A stretch of 64,000 nt of DNA from Treponema sp. (GCA_009777335.1 WRMC01000008.1:50324-114323); one strand, 5' to 3'; counted from the first letter of the stretch, positions 16,667 through 26,288 are shown. The notes: a model not told the origin generated them from the sequence alone. Numbers and translations: made by a program.

Positions 16667-19099
16667 ATGAGTGATTATTTAGACCCTAATAATGAAGAGC
16701 TTTTAAAAGACTTCTTCAGCGAAGCCCAGATGCAGGTCGATACCCTGGAACAGAATATTCTGGTTCTGGAGAACGACGGGACCAACAAGGACGCGGTGGA
16801 CGAGATCTTCCGGGCGGCTCACACCCTTAAGGGGGGCTCCGCCACGGTGGAGATGATGGAACTCTCCCATTTTACCCACCTGGTAGAGGATGTCCTGGAT
16901 GCGATCCGGAGCAACCAGATTGGGGTAAACGGCGATGTGGTCGATATACTCCTCCAGGCCATCGATGTGATCAAGGCCATGCTGGAAGAGCGGATGAGCG
17001 GTTCGATGTATAACGAGAATACCTCCGACATCGAAGGGAAACTCAAAGCCCTGCTCCCCGCGGATCCCAAGGCCAAACGGGCCCCCGCGGCGGCTCCAGC
17101 GGCAGCCCCGGTTCAAACTGCGGCCCCCGCAGCAACACCGGCTCCGGTAGCAACAGCAGCAGCAACAGCCGCCCCCGCCGCATCTGCGGGGAGCTTGAGC
17201 GAACACGATCTTCAGGAACTAAGGGAATCGGTGGACGGCGGCATGCCCATATACCGGGTCTCGGTAAAATTCGATGAATCGAGCTTGATGAACACCGTGG
17301 GGGGCATACAGGTCTATGCGGCCCTGAAGGGATCAGGAACGGTCCTAAAGACGGTGCCGGAATTTGAACAGCTCTACGAAGACAACTTCTTCCCCGTGGT
17401 TGATTACTATATTGCCACAACGAAACAGCCCGATGACTTAAAAAAGATAGTCCTTATCCCCGATGTCTCATTGGGCTCCGATGTAAGTGACATAGGCAGC
17501 TCCGCTCCGAGTGCTGCCCCCGCTGCCCAGCCCGTTCAGGCTCCGGTCCAGAACGCCCCGGTCGCCGCGGCTCCAGCAGCAGTCCCTGCGGCAGCTCCTG
17601 CGGCTCAGACAGCCGCTCCAGCGGCCCCGGCGGAGGATCATCCCGCCCCCGAGGGAGGGGGCCGAACAGGAGTTTCCTCGGAGGATTCCAGAAAAGCCGG
17701 CAAAGAAGCGGGGTCCATCCTCAGGGTCGATTCCAAGCGGATAGACGATCTTTTAAACCTGGTCTCCGAAACGGTTATCACCAAGGCCACCTTCAACCAG
17801 ATCAGCACCCAGTTTGGGGACATCCAGACCGAACTGCACAACCTGGAAGGAATGTACCGGGAAAAAATCAAGGATCTCTTTGACAGCCTGCCGGAACATC
17901 TGGAAAGCATACAGGCCGGAAAATCGGTAAAGGAAGTCCGGAAAGAAATCGGCGAAGAATACGGGGACATCTTTACCCTCTTCGACGGCTTTGAGGCCTC
18001 CCTAAAAACCCTGGTGGGCAAGTTCCGCTCCACCTCCCAGAACCTGGGCCGGATTACCGGGGAACTCCAGGAGGGGGTCATGAGGATCCGGATGGTGCCC
18101 ATCAGCCAGATCTTCAGCCGCTTCCCTCGGCTGGTAAGGGATCTTTCCAAGAACCTGAACAAAAAAATCAACCTGGTCATAGAAGGGGAAGAGACCGAAC
18201 TGGACAAGTCGGTCATCGACGACCTTCTGGACCCCATCATGCACTCGGTACGAAACTCGGTGGACCACGGTATAGAGACCGCCGAAGCCCGGATCGCCGC
18301 AGGCAAGCCCGAAGAGGGCATGGTCCTCCTTAAGGCCACCAACGAAGGGAACATGATCGTCATCGAAATTGCCGACGACGGCAAGGGCATCGATGTGGAG
18401 TCCGTCAAGGCCAAGGCGGTGGAGAGGGGAATCCTTAACCCCAACAAGGTCCTGACCGACGTGGAGGCCTTCCAGCTCATCTTTGAGCCCGGCTTTTCCA
18501 CCGCCGCCCAGATTACCGCAATTTCGGGCCGGGGGGTTGGGCTGGACGTGGTCCGCCGCTCCATCGAGAGCCTCAACGGTTCGGTGACGGTGAACTCCGA
18601 AAAGGGGAAGGGAACCAAGTTTACGATCAAACTGCCCCTTACCCTGGCGATAATCCAGGGCCTTCTGGTCCGGGTGGGACAGGAGATCTACTCCATCCCC
18701 ATCACCTCGGTCATCGAAAGTTTACGGATCAAACCCGAAGATATTAAGCTCATCGACAGTAACGAGGTCTTTAACATCCGCAGCGATGTTATCTCCCTTT
18801 TACGGCTTAACCGGCTCTTCGGCATCCGAAGCGAAGAACAGCAGGAGTACTACTTCATCGTCATCGTCGGTACCGCCGAAAAGAAGATGGGTTTTATGGT
18901 AGACAGCCTCATCGGCGAGGAGGACGTGGTAATCAAACCCCTGCGGGATCAATTTACCAACTCGCCGGGCATAGCCGGGGCTTCCATCCTGGGAGACGGT
19001 TCAGTGTCCCTCATCATAGACGTGGGGCAGCTTCTGGAACTGGGTCTAAAAAAAGAGATGGAAAACCGCCGGACCCGGGAATCGTCCAGCCGTTGGTAG
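16667..19099 (+). CDS. cheA: Chemotaxis histidine kinase CheA
   Basis: An 810-residue chemotaxis kinase that autophosphorylates in response to receptor arrays and passes phosphate to CheY/CheB. Domains in order: Hpt domain with phospho-accepting His52 in AHTLKGGSAT; an Ala/Pro-rich linker (about 127-175); a P2-like response-regulator-docking domain (about 180-280); a second Ala/Pro linker (about 285-325); dimerisation helices (345-460); ATPase with N box HSVRNSVDHGIE and G1 DDGKGID; and a C-terminal CheW-like domain (about 660-800). All catalytic elements are intact. The two Ala/Pro linkers are unusually long. First gene of cheA-cheW/R-cheX. Confidence 0.97.
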   Translation: MSDYLDPNNEELLKDFFSEAQMQVDTLEQNILVLENDGTNKDAVDEIFRAAHTLKGGSATVEMMELSHFTHLVEDVLDAIRSNQIGVNGDVVDILLQAIDVIKAMLEERMSGSMYNENTSDIEGKLKALLPADPKAKRAPAAAPAAAPVQTAAPAATPAPVATAAATAAPAASAGSLSEHDLQELRESVDGGMPIYRVSVKFDESSLMNTVGGIQVYAALKGSGTVLKTVPEFEQLYEDNFFPVVDYYIATTKQPDDLKKIVLIPDVSLGSDVSDIGSSAPSAAPAAQPVQAPVQNAPVAAAPAAVPAAAPAAQTAAPAAPAEDHPAPEGGGRTGVSSEDSRKAGKEAGSILRVDSKRIDDLLNLVSETVITKATFNQISTQFGDIQTELHNLEGMYREKIKDLFDSLPEHLESIQAGKSVKEVRKEIGEEYGDIFTLFDGFEASLKTLVGKFRSTSQNLGRITGELQEGVMRIRMVPISQIFSRFPRLVRDLSKNLNKKINLVIEGEETELDKSVIDDLLDPIMHSVRNSVDHGIETAEARIAAGKPEEGMVLLKATNEGNMIVIEIADDGKGIDVESVKAKAVERGILNPNKVLTDVEAFQLIFEPGFSTAAQITAISGRGVGLDVVRRSIESLNGSVTVNSEKGKGTKFTIKLPLTLAIIQGLLVRVGQEIYSIPITSVIESLRIKPEDIKLIDSNEVFNIRSDVISLLRLNRLFGIRSEEQQEYYFIVIVGTAEKKMGFMVDSLIGEEDVVIKPLRDQFTNSPGIAGASILGDGSVSLIIDVGQLLELGLKKEMENRRTRESSSRW

Positions 19100-19132
19100 A
19101 CAAGGACAGATGCAACACATAGTGAGGAACAT

Positions 19133-20473
19133 ATGGCAATGATGAGAGACCTGGCGCAGGTAAATGCGGATCTCCAGGAGCAGAAAGAGCGGGTCGATAC
19201 GGTTGATTTTAAAATGGTTACCTTCTCCCTGGCCGGAAAGGACTACGGGGTCGACATCATGAATGTCAAAGAGATAGCCAAGGCCGATAAATTCACCTAT
19301 GTCCCCAATGCGGCATCCTTCGTCCAGGGGGTCTATAACCTGAGGGGCGACATCATCCCCATCATCGATCTTCGCATGTTCTTTCACCTGCCGGTGGAGA
19401 AGAAAAACGACAGCATAGAAAACATGCTCATCCTCCGGATCGAAGACCGGGTCTACGGCACCATCGTCGACAAGATCGACAAGGTGGTGGGCATAAACTC
19501 CGAAAGCATACAGCCCCCACACCCCATCTTTGGGGACATCAACATTAAGTTCATCAGCGGGGTGGTAGAAAAAGAGGGGGATCTCTACATCATCCTGGAT
19601 GTGATCCGGATCTTTACCCAGACCGAAGAAGATAAGCAGAAGCCCAGGGGAGTGGTCGCCGAGGCCGCTGCAGGGCCCGCCTATTTCAGCCCCCCCATGG
19701 ACACCCCGGATACCCAGGAATCCAGGGCAGCTTCTGCTGATACGGTCCTAAACTTTATCAAAGAAAGCCTCCCGGCCCTGCGGCAGTTCTACCCGGGGAG
19801 CCTTAACGAGGAATGGATACGCCGCCGCTTCGCCGACTGGAGCGGGACCCGTTCCGGAGAGGCCCTGCAGCTAAAGACCGCCGGCGAGGCAGACGAGTAC
19901 CTTTCGGGCTTCTATTCCCCCGACACGGGCCGTTTCTGGAGCGAAGATTATGCGGCCCTGGTAAAGAGCCTCTTGCCCACCTTAAGCTCCAACAGCATAC
20001 AGGTCTGGAACATAGGATGCGGAAGGGGCTATGAAACATATTCATTTGCCTGTATACTAAAATCGCGTTACCCCGATGGGTACATAAAGATTTGGGCCAA
20101 TGATAACGACCTTATGGCGGTTTCACAGGCCCCAAACATGACCTTTGAGCTCGAGGGGGTGCCGGATTACTGCAAACCCTACATGACCAAGGGCAGAACC
20201 GGCTACAGTTTTAACAAGGCCATCAAGGATTCAATCGTATTTGAATACCATGATATTTCGCACGAGAATCCATTGCCGGATTTGGATATAATCATGGTCC
20301 GGGATGTCTTGAGCTTCCTTCCGGTCCAGGATCAGGAACGGATAATCCGGGGCTTTGCGGACAAACTGAAAGGCCGGGGTATGGTAATGACCGGCAGAAA
20401 CGAAGTATTGTCCGGAGCAGATTGGGAATTTATCGGCAAAGAACCGGTATCCCTCTTTATGCATGCCGAGTAG
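19133..20473 (+). CDS. cheW: CheW fused to a CheR-like methyltransferase domain
   Basis: A 446-residue two-domain adaptor. Residues about 24-165 are a CheW SH3-like domain (VNLRGDIIPIIDLR-type strand present). Residues about 200-446 resemble the CheR methyltransferase: VWNIGCGRGYETYS aligns with the SAM-binding loop, IWANDNDLMAV with the ribose-binding acid, and IMVRDVLSFLP with the R-N-V-L-I-Y motif. Such CheW-CheR-like fusions are known in Treponema, where the domain has been proposed to reinforce highly curved receptor arrays. The N/S-rich motif changes leave methyltransferase activity uncertain. GAGG site before ATG 19133; 33 bases after cheA. Confidence 0.9.
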   Translation: MAMMRDLAQVNADLQEQKERVDTVDFKMVTFSLAGKDYGVDIMNVKEIAKADKFTYVPNAASFVQGVYNLRGDIIPIIDLRMFFHLPVEKKNDSIENMLILRIEDRVYGTIVDKIDKVVGINSESIQPPHPIFGDINIKFISGVVEKEGDLYIILDVIRIFTQTEEDKQKPRGVVAEAAAGPAYFSPPMDTPDTQESRAASADTVLNFIKESLPALRQFYPGSLNEEWIRRRFADWSGTRSGEALQLKTAGEADEYLSGFYSPDTGRFWSEDYAALVKSLLPTLSSNSIQVWNIGCGRGYETYSFACILKSRYPDGYIKIWANDNDLMAVSQAPNMTFELEGVPDYCKPYMTKGRTGYSFNKAIKDSIVFEYHDISHENPLPDLDIIMVRDVLSFLPVQDQERIIRGFADKLKGRGMVMTGRNEVLSGADWEFIGKEPVSLFMHAE

Positions 20474-20500
20474 AATAAGAAATAGATAAGGAGCAATGGT

Positions 20501-20977
20501 ATGAGAGTTGAATACATCAATCCCTTTGTTGAGGCCGCCTTTAACGTATTAAAAGAGGTCTTGAATACGGAAGTAAAGCGGGGGGATCTCTACTTAAAAT
20601 CCTCCACCATGCAGATCCAGGGGGTCGCCGCCCTGGTCGGACTCGCGGGGGATGTAGAGGGCCGGGTACTTTTTGATATGACCAAGGATACCGCCCTGTC
20701 GGTGGCCAGCGGCATGAACAACGAAGAGATGACGGTGTTTGATGACCTGGTAAAGGCCACCATTACCGAATTAGCCAATATGATCACCGCCCAGGCGGTT
20801 ACCAAGCTCCACGAACTAGGCTTTAAGTTCGATCTTACCCCCCCGGCTCTCTTTACCGGTGAAAACATGGAAATTGCCAACAACATGGATGTGGAAGCAT
20901 TGATAGTCCCCATGGAACTGGGAACCGGCAAGGGCAGCAAGATAGAAATTAATGTCGTGATCCGGGAACGGGTCTAG
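20501..20977 (+). CDS. cheX: Chemotaxis phosphatase CheX
   Basis: A 158-residue CheC/CheX/FliY-family phosphatase that dephosphorylates CheY-P. The helix carrying the conserved E-x-x-N pair (ITELANMITAQA, about residues 88-99) is present, and the length matches spirochaete CheX. Good AAGGAG at 20490. It closes the chemotaxis cluster; in other treponemes cheY follows, but here a tRNA and parA follow instead. A weak hairpin with an A-rich loop (TTCCTTTCTT / AAGAAGGAA, about 20995-21021) may end the transcript. Confidence 0.93.
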   Translation: MRVEYINPFVEAAFNVLKEVLNTEVKRGDLYLKSSTMQIQGVAALVGLAGDVEGRVLFDMTKDTALSVASGMNNEEMTVFDDLVKATITELANMITAQAVTKLHELGFKFDLTPPALFTGENMEIANNMDVEALIVPMELGTGKGSKIEINVVIRERV

Positions 20978-21044
20978 ATATCCTTTTACATGGGTTCCTT
21001 TCTTAAAAAAAAGAAGGAAGGGGCCCTCGTAAGAACCCTACCAG

Positions 21045-21118
21045 GGGCGGTTAGCTCAGTTGGTTAGAGCACTAGCTCGACACGCTAGGGGTCACAAGTT
21101 CGAGTCTTGTACCGCCCA
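21045..21118 (+). tRNA. tRNA-Val (GAC) with C at position 33
   Basis: Complete cloverleaf: acceptor GGGCGGT / ACCGCCC with discriminator A, D arm GCTC/GAGC, anticodon stem CTAGC / GCTAG, variable GGGTC, T arm ACAAG-TTCGAGT-CTTGT. The seven-base anticodon loop is T-C-G-A-C-A-C (21077-21083), giving anticodon GAC (valine). The base before the anticodon, position 33, is C instead of the near-universal U. CCA is not encoded. Lies between cheX and parA. Confidence 0.93.
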
Positions 21119-21175
21119 AAAAACCAGCCTATATCCGAACTACTCCAATAGCATTTAATTAACCAATAGTATAGA

Positions 21176-21949
21176 ATGAACAGGATGGGAATAACCTTCG
21201 TTTTTGTTAATCAAAAGGGGGGAGTGGGAAAGACTACCTCCGCCATTAATATCGGTGCCTACCTGGCAGAGGCGGGAAAGCAGGTTCTCCTGGTGGATTT
21301 TGATTCCCAGGCCAACCTTTCCAGCGGCGTGGGGGTCAGCGAGAAGGACGCAAAACCAGGGGTCTATGAGCTCATATCGGGCCTGGCTCCCATCGAAGAG
21401 GCAATCCGGCCTACCCAGGTAGCAGGGCTCCAGGTGATCCCCGCCGACAAGGACCTTTCGGGAGCGGCGGTGGAACTCATCGAACAGGAAAAACGGGATT
21501 ACTTTTTATTGAATGCCCTCGCTCCGGTAAAAGAGCGGTTTGACTATATTTTAATCGACTGTCCCCCCTCTTTGGGGGTCCTCACCTTAAACGGTATCAC
21601 CGCCGCCGACTCCATCCTTATCCCCATGCAATGCGAATACTTTGCCATGGAGGGGCTTACCCATCTATTAGAGACCTTTAAGCGGGTCCAGCTAAGCCTT
21701 AACCCCAAGCTCAGCATAGGGGGGATCTTCTTTACCATGTACGATCCCCGGACCAGGCTGGCCCAGCAGGTAGTTAAGGAAGTAAGCGCCTACTTCGAAA
21801 GCAAGGTCTTTGCGACCATAATCCCCAGGAATGTCCGGCTTTCGGAAGCCCCCTCCCACGGTCTTCCGGTTTCCAAATACGATCCCAACTGCGCCGGAGC
21901 CAGGGCCTACAAGAGCCTCGCCCAGGAGGTCTTAAGCCGTGGCCCTTAA
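21176..21949 (+). CDS. parA: Chromosome partitioning ATPase ParA/Soj
   Basis: A 257-residue Walker-type ATPase that moves or positions the replication origin with ParB. Deviant Walker A QKGGVGKTT is at residues 13-21, followed by LVDFDSQAN and the DCPPSLG Walker B motif; the DNA-binding arginine patch region MYDPRTRLAQQV is present. The start may instead be ATG 21185, because a -10-like TATAGA lies directly in front of ATG 21176 and neither start has a good ribosome site. It overlaps parB by 11 bases. Chromosomal type by length and absence of an N-terminal HTH. Confidence 0.95.
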   Translation: MNRMGITFVFVNQKGGVGKTTSAINIGAYLAEAGKQVLLVDFDSQANLSSGVGVSEKDAKPGVYELISGLAPIEEAIRPTQVAGLQVIPADKDLSGAAVELIEQEKRDYFLLNALAPVKERFDYILIDCPPSLGVLTLNGITAADSILIPMQCEYFAMEGLTHLLETFKRVQLSLNPKLSIGGIFFTMYDPRTRLAQQVVKEVSAYFESKVFATIIPRNVRLSEAPSHGLPVSKYDPNCAGARAYKSLAQEVLSRGP

Positions 21950-22865
21950 GAAGGGCCTGGGCAAGGGCCTCTCTGCCCTGCTGCCCAATGAGGCTCCCCC
22001 TGCACCCAAGGGGGAAGAAAAGGGCCCCGCAGCAGAAAGCCTCTTGGGGGGAAAAGGGCCGGCCAGGGAGCTGGAAGTTTCCCTGGATATCCTCAAGGCT
22101 AACCCGGCCCAGCCCCGGAAGCATTTTAATGAAGAAGAACTCACCGAGCTGGCCGATTCTATCAGGCAGCAGGGCATCATTCAGCCCATCATAGCCGAAG
22201 AGGCCCCGGACGGTACCTATAGCATAGTGGCCGGGGAACGGAGGGCCCGGGCAGCCCGGATGGCGGGGCTGGAAAAGGTGCCGGTAATCCTGCGATCCTA
22301 CAGCGAAGAAAAGCGCATCGAAGTAGCCCTGATCGAAAACATCCAGCGCTCTAACCTAAACCCCATAGAAGAAGCGGCGGCCTATAAACAGCTTATGGAG
22401 AGGGGAAACCTGTCCCAGGACGAGGCCGCCCTGCGGGTAGGGAAGAACCGGGCCACCGTTGCCAATGCCTTGCGGCTCCTCCGGCTGCCCCTGCCCATGC
22501 AGGAGAGCATACAGAAGGGCGACATGAGCCCCGGCCATGGGCGGGCCATCCTGTCCCTGACGGGCTCAAAGACCCAGGAGGCCCTCCTAAGGGAAGAACT
22601 CTACAAGGAGATCCTAAGGAAGGGCCTTTCGGTCCGGGAGGCAGAAAAAAGGGCCGCCAAGCTGGGGGAAGAAGGAAAGAAAAAAGAAAAGACCCCCCCA
22701 AAGAGGGACAGCCAGCTTAACGAGATGGAAGAAAAGTTCAGAACCCGATTGGGCACCAAGGTGATCTTATCGGGGGACCTAAGCAAGGGGAGCATACACA
22801 TAGACTATTACTCTATGGAAGACCTCCAGAGGCTCTACGACATACTCGGGGGCGAGGAACCCTAA
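21939..22865 (+). CDS. parB: Chromosome partitioning protein ParB/Spo0J
   Basis: A 308-residue CTP-dependent DNA clamp that binds parS sites. N-terminal KKGLGKGLSALLP is the ParA-stimulating peptide; NPAQPRKHF and GERRARAARMAG (CTP-binding box II) lie at about 58-110; the helix-turn-helix covers about 155-185. Starts with GTG inside parA. The C-terminal 60 residues form the dimer domain. I found no 16-base parS consensus in this window. It converges on the M42 peptidase gene with a four-base overlap. Confidence 0.95.
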   Translation: MALKKGLGKGLSALLPNEAPPAPKGEEKGPAAESLLGGKGPARELEVSLDILKANPAQPRKHFNEEELTELADSIRQQGIIQPIIAEEAPDGTYSIVAGERRARAARMAGLEKVPVILRSYSEEKRIEVALIENIQRSNLNPIEEAAAYKQLMERGNLSQDEAALRVGKNRATVANALRLLRLPLPMQESIQKGDMSPGHGRAILSLTGSKTQEALLREELYKEILRKGLSVREAEKRAAKLGEEGKKKEKTPPKRDSQLNEMEEKFRTRLGTKVILSGDLSKGSIHIDYYSMEDLQRLYDILGGEEP

Positions 22866-23938
22866 AGACCCCGGATTATTTCTTCGTTTAATTCCCGCAT
22901 GATAAGGGCCGCCAGCCTGACCACATTCTGGAAATCCATCAGGGAGGCTATGCTGTAATGGGTGTGGATGTAGCGGGCAGGTACCCCTATGACGATCACC
23001 GGTATGGCCCGGCCGCTTAAGTGGATCACTCCGCCGTTGGTGGACCCTCCGGTGCGGACGGCCTCCTGGACGGGGATCTCCCGGGAGCGGGCCAGGTTAA
23101 GGGCCAGCTTTTGAAAGCGGGGGTTGGTGATCATCCGGTTGTCTATGTGACGCAGCATGGGCCCCTTTTTTAGGGCCGTCTGTATGCAGGAACTGTCCCC
23201 CAGGGTATCATCGGCGGGGGTTCCCTCAAAGACTATGGCTATGTCGGGTTTTACCCATTGGGCGCTTACGGTGGCCCCCCGGAGCCCCACTTCTTCCTGG
23301 GCCGCAAAGGCGGCGCAGACATCCACCCCCAGGTCTTCCCCGGAAAGCTCACGCAAGGCGGCCAGGATGGCCCCGCAGCCCAGGCGGTCGTCAAAGGCCT
23401 TGCCTATCATGATGTCATGGGCCTGGCGGTATTCAAAAGCTACATCGGGCACCACCGGGGCGGCCATAGAAATTTGGTAGTCCTCCCGGACCTCCTTTTC
23501 GCTGGAGGCCCCCACATCTATGACCATGCTGCTAAGATCCGGGGACTGTTTGCGTTCCGCCTCGGAGAGAAAGTGTGGGGGCCGGGATGCCACGATGCCG
23601 GGGATCCAGCTGCCCTGATCATTGCGGACCAGGACCCGGTGGGCTGCCACCGTATGGGGGACCCAGCCTCCTATGGGAAGGAAGTCCAGGGTGCCGTTGG
23701 AGCGGATGTACCTGACCATAAAGCCCACTTCGTCGGTATGGGCATCAAGCATAAGGAGGGGCCTTTGGCCCCGGTTCCCCTGGCGGCGGAGGTAGAGATT
23801 CCGCATGGAGTCTTCTTCCCAGTCCCCCAGGCCTTCGCCATGGCTGCGGAGTACGGTCAATACCTGATCTTCAAAACCCGAAACCCCCGGGGCTTCGGAT
23901 AGGTCCTTAATGAGACTTAAATACTTCTGCTTGTCCAT
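22862..23938 (-). CDS. M42 family metallo-aminopeptidase
   Basis: A 358-residue cytosolic dinuclear-metal peptidase (glutamyl aminopeptidase / former endoglucanase M family). Metal ligands are in LDAHTDEVGF (His), FDDRLGCGA (bridging Asp), AQEEVGLRGA (catalytic Glu and ligand Glu) and the C-terminal HYSIASL histidine. These enzymes form large tetrahedral complexes that trim peptides after the proteasome or Lon. The frame starts at an ATG 3' of a CCATAGG-type junction; divergent from the GPH transporter. Its stop overlaps parB. Confidence 0.9.
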   Translation of the reverse strand: MDKQKYLSLIKDLSEAPGVSGFEDQVLTVLRSHGEGLGDWEEDSMRNLYLRRQGNRGQRPLLMLDAHTDEVGFMVRYIRSNGTLDFLPIGGWVPHTVAAHRVLVRNDQGSWIPGIVASRPPHFLSEAERKQSPDLSSMVIDVGASSEKEVREDYQISMAAPVVPDVAFEYRQAHDIMIGKAFDDRLGCGAILAALRELSGEDLGVDVCAAFAAQEEVGLRGATVSAQWVKPDIAIVFEGTPADDTLGDSSCIQTALKKGPMLRHIDNRMITNPRFQKLALNLARSREIPVQEAVRTGGSTNGGVIHLSGRAIPVIVIGVPARYIHTHYSIASLMDFQNVVRLAALIMRELNEEIIRGL

Positions 23939-23982
23939 GGCCTATGGTATCATGGAGCAGCTAGGGACACAAGGAGGGCTAT

Positions 23983-25341
23983 ATGGCTGAAAAAGCCTTA
24001 GGGATAAAGCAAAAACTGGGGTTTGGAATTTTTGACCTGGGGGGGAACATGTTTTTCACCCTCATGGCCTTTTGGGCCCTGGCCTACCTGACCAACACGG
24101 TGGGGATGAGCCCCGCCTGGGCGGGCATGGCGGTCATGGTCGGCAAGATCTGGGATGCGATCACCGACCCTGCCATGGGCTATATCTCGGACCGGACCCT
24201 CTCCCGGTGGGGGCGCCGGCGGGTATACCTCCTCTTTGGGGCCCTTCCCATGATGCTGTCCATGGTGTTTTTTTTTAGTGCCCCCGCCTATCTACCTTCT
24301 TCCCTCCACATCCTCTGGGCCATAGGAGCCCTGATGTTACTGAATACCGCCGCCACGGTCATAGGGGTCCCCTACTCTTCCCTCACCCCGGACCTAACCA
24401 GCGACTACCATGAGCAGTCTTCCCTTAATGGCTACCGCTTCGGCTGCGCCGTCTTTGGCACCCTGGCCGGGGCCGGCGCGGTGGAACCCCTGGTACAGCT
24501 CTTTGCCCGGCCCGGTTCGCCGAGCCCCATGCTGGACCCCCGGGGCTTTTCCTTCATGGGCCTCATCCTGGGGGGGGTGATGATGATTGTCACCCTCATC
24601 ACCTTTTTCGGGACCAGGGAAAAAAAGGTCTACACCCGGGAAGAACTCCCCAAGGAGGGCTTCTTCGCCACCTTTGGAGGGGTCTTTAAGAACAGGCCCT
24701 TTATGATCCTCCTGGGGACCTATGCCCTGCATATGGCGGGGATCTCATTTTTAACCACCATCCTGGCCTTCTATACCAGGGATGTCCTGGGCCGGGAGGA
24801 TATCACCACCTTTGCTTTGATCTTCCTGCTTTTGACGGCCATGGTCTTTATCCCCGTATCGGTCCTGGTTTCAAAAAAGATAGGAAAGCGGCGGACCTAC
24901 CAGATCTGTTTTGCCATCCTCTCCAGTGCCTGCGCCCTCATCTTTTTCTTCGGACACCGGCTGCCGGATATCCGTATCTTTTACGCCATCATGGTTTATG
25001 CCGGCATAGGGGTGGGCTTTAGCTATGTGGCCCCCTTTGCCATGGTCCCGGATGTGATCGAATACGAGGCCCTCAAAACGGGGGAACGAAAAGAGGGGGC
25101 CTATTACGGGATATGGACCTTTACCTCGAAATTAGGCACGGCCCTGGCGGTGTTTTTCGCGGGCCTCATCCTGGACCTGGGGGGCTATGTTTCCCAGACC
25201 GGTGAAATGATCACCCAGGGGGCTTCGGTGGTAAATGCTATTCGTCTGGTGGTGGGCCCCATTCCCATGGTCATCCTTCTAGGAGCCATGCTGAGCATCC
25301 AGTTTTATCCCCTGGATAAGGAGCGGTACCCGGTTTCGTAG
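23983..25341 (+). CDS. MFS glycoside-pentoside-hexuronide (GPH) symporter
   Basis: A 452-residue inner-membrane protein with 12 predicted transmembrane helices, belonging to the GPH/MelB group of the major facilitator superfamily. The GPH signature region VMVGKIWDAITDPAMGYISDRT (positions about 48-69) contains the paired acidic residues that bind cation and sugar in MelB, and the loop-6 region is charged. Such proteins import sugars or glycosides with Na+ or H+. AAGGAGGG site before ATG. Its last 37 bases overlap the end of the convergent hydroxyacid dehydrogenase gene. Confidence 0.88.
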   Translation: MAEKALGIKQKLGFGIFDLGGNMFFTLMAFWALAYLTNTVGMSPAWAGMAVMVGKIWDAITDPAMGYISDRTLSRWGRRRVYLLFGALPMMLSMVFFFSAPAYLPSSLHILWAIGALMLLNTAATVIGVPYSSLTPDLTSDYHEQSSLNGYRFGCAVFGTLAGAGAVEPLVQLFARPGSPSPMLDPRGFSFMGLILGGVMMIVTLITFFGTREKKVYTREELPKEGFFATFGGVFKNRPFMILLGTYALHMAGISFLTTILAFYTRDVLGREDITTFALIFLLLTAMVFIPVSVLVSKKIGKRRTYQICFAILSSACALIFFFGHRLPDIRIFYAIMVYAGIGVGFSYVAPFAMVPDVIEYEALKTGERKEGAYYGIWTFTSKLGTALAVFFAGLILDLGGYVSQTGEMITQGASVVNAIRLVVGPIPMVILLGAMLSIQFYPLDKERYPVS

Positions 25342-26285
25342 TCCACCAGGCTCTCCAGGGTCTGGCCCTTCATGTAGCGGCGGGCATTGGAGAGGTTCAG
25401 GTCCATCATGTACTGGCCTGTTTCTTTCATGAAGCGGCCCCCGGAAACATGGGGGGTGATAAGGGCATTCTCTAACTTCCACAGGGGGTGGTCCGCCGGC
25501 AGGGGTTCCGGGTCGGTCACATCCAGGCCCGCCCCGGCTATGGTTCCCCCTTGCAGGGCCTCCACCAAGGCCTGGGTATCTATGGCCGAACCCCGGCCGG
25601 CGTTGATGATGATAGCCTCCTGCTTCATAAGGGACAGTTCCTTCCTTCCTATAAAACCCCTGGTCTCGTCGGTCTGGGGCAGGGCCAGGGCCACCACATC
25701 GGCCCGAGCCAGGGCCCCTTCCAGTTCCTCGGCCCTAATAAGCTGATCCACATACTCTGGTTTCTCCCGGGAGGAGCGGCGGAGGGCCATGATCTGGGCC
25801 CCCAGGGCCTTCATGCGCCGGGCATAGCCGGATCCTATGTCCCCCAGGCCCAAGACAAGGACCACCGAGCCGTCTATGCTTTTTACAGAGCCCCGGTCGG
25901 TCCAGAGCCCCTGGGGCTGCTGATCCCGGTAAAGGTGGAGTTTTTTCTGCAGCAAGAGGGTCATGGCCACCATGTGTTCAGAAACCGTATGACCATAGAC
26001 CCCGGTGGCGCAGCTTAGAAGCACCGACCTGTCCAGGTCCCCCCTGGTGTAGGCATCGGCCCCGGCACTCTGGAGCTGGATCCATATAAGATTGGGAAAG
26101 GAGGACAAAAGATGCAGCGGCGGGTTCCCCAGGATGATCTTTGTGTTAGAGGTGATCCCGGGATCCAAAGATTCCAGGGAACCTTCCCCTTCGGCAAGGT
26201 AAAGGACCTGGTGTCCCTCTAATACAGTTTCAAGATTATGACGGAAGTCAGGGTCGGCCTCGAAGAGGACCAGGGTGTAGTTCAT
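25305..26285 (-). CDS. D-isomer-specific 2-hydroxyacid dehydrogenase
   Basis: A 326-residue NAD-dependent dehydrogenase that interconverts 2-keto acids and D-2-hydroxy acids. VLGLGDIGSGYARR (about 145-158) is the NAD loop; INAGRGSAIDTQAL holds the catalytic arginine region; the C-terminal HPLWKLENALITPHVSG contains the catalytic histidine. N-terminal substrate domain is diverged, so the substrate (glycerate, phosphoglycerate-like, lactate) is open. Three bases after the queuosine-transporter gene on the same strand. Confidence 0.87.
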   Translation of the reverse strand: MNYTLVLFEADPDFRHNLETVLEGHQVLYLAEGEGSLESLDPGITSNTKIILGNPPLHLLSSFPNLIWIQLQSAGADAYTRGDLDRSVLLSCATGVYGHTVSEHMVAMTLLLQKKLHLYRDQQPQGLWTDRGSVKSIDGSVVLVLGLGDIGSGYARRMKALGAQIMALRRSSREKPEYVDQLIRAEELEGALARADVVALALPQTDETRGFIGRKELSLMKQEAIIINAGRGSAIDTQALVEALQGGTIAGAGLDVTDPEPLPADHPLWKLENALITPHVSGGRFMKETGQYMMDLNLSNARRYMKGQTLESLVDYETGYRSLSRG

Positions 26286-26288
26286 AGC

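Noticed and set aside
21176..22865. parS site next to parAB
   Set aside because: I looked for the TGTTTCACGTGAAACA pattern and its half-sites in the window and found none.
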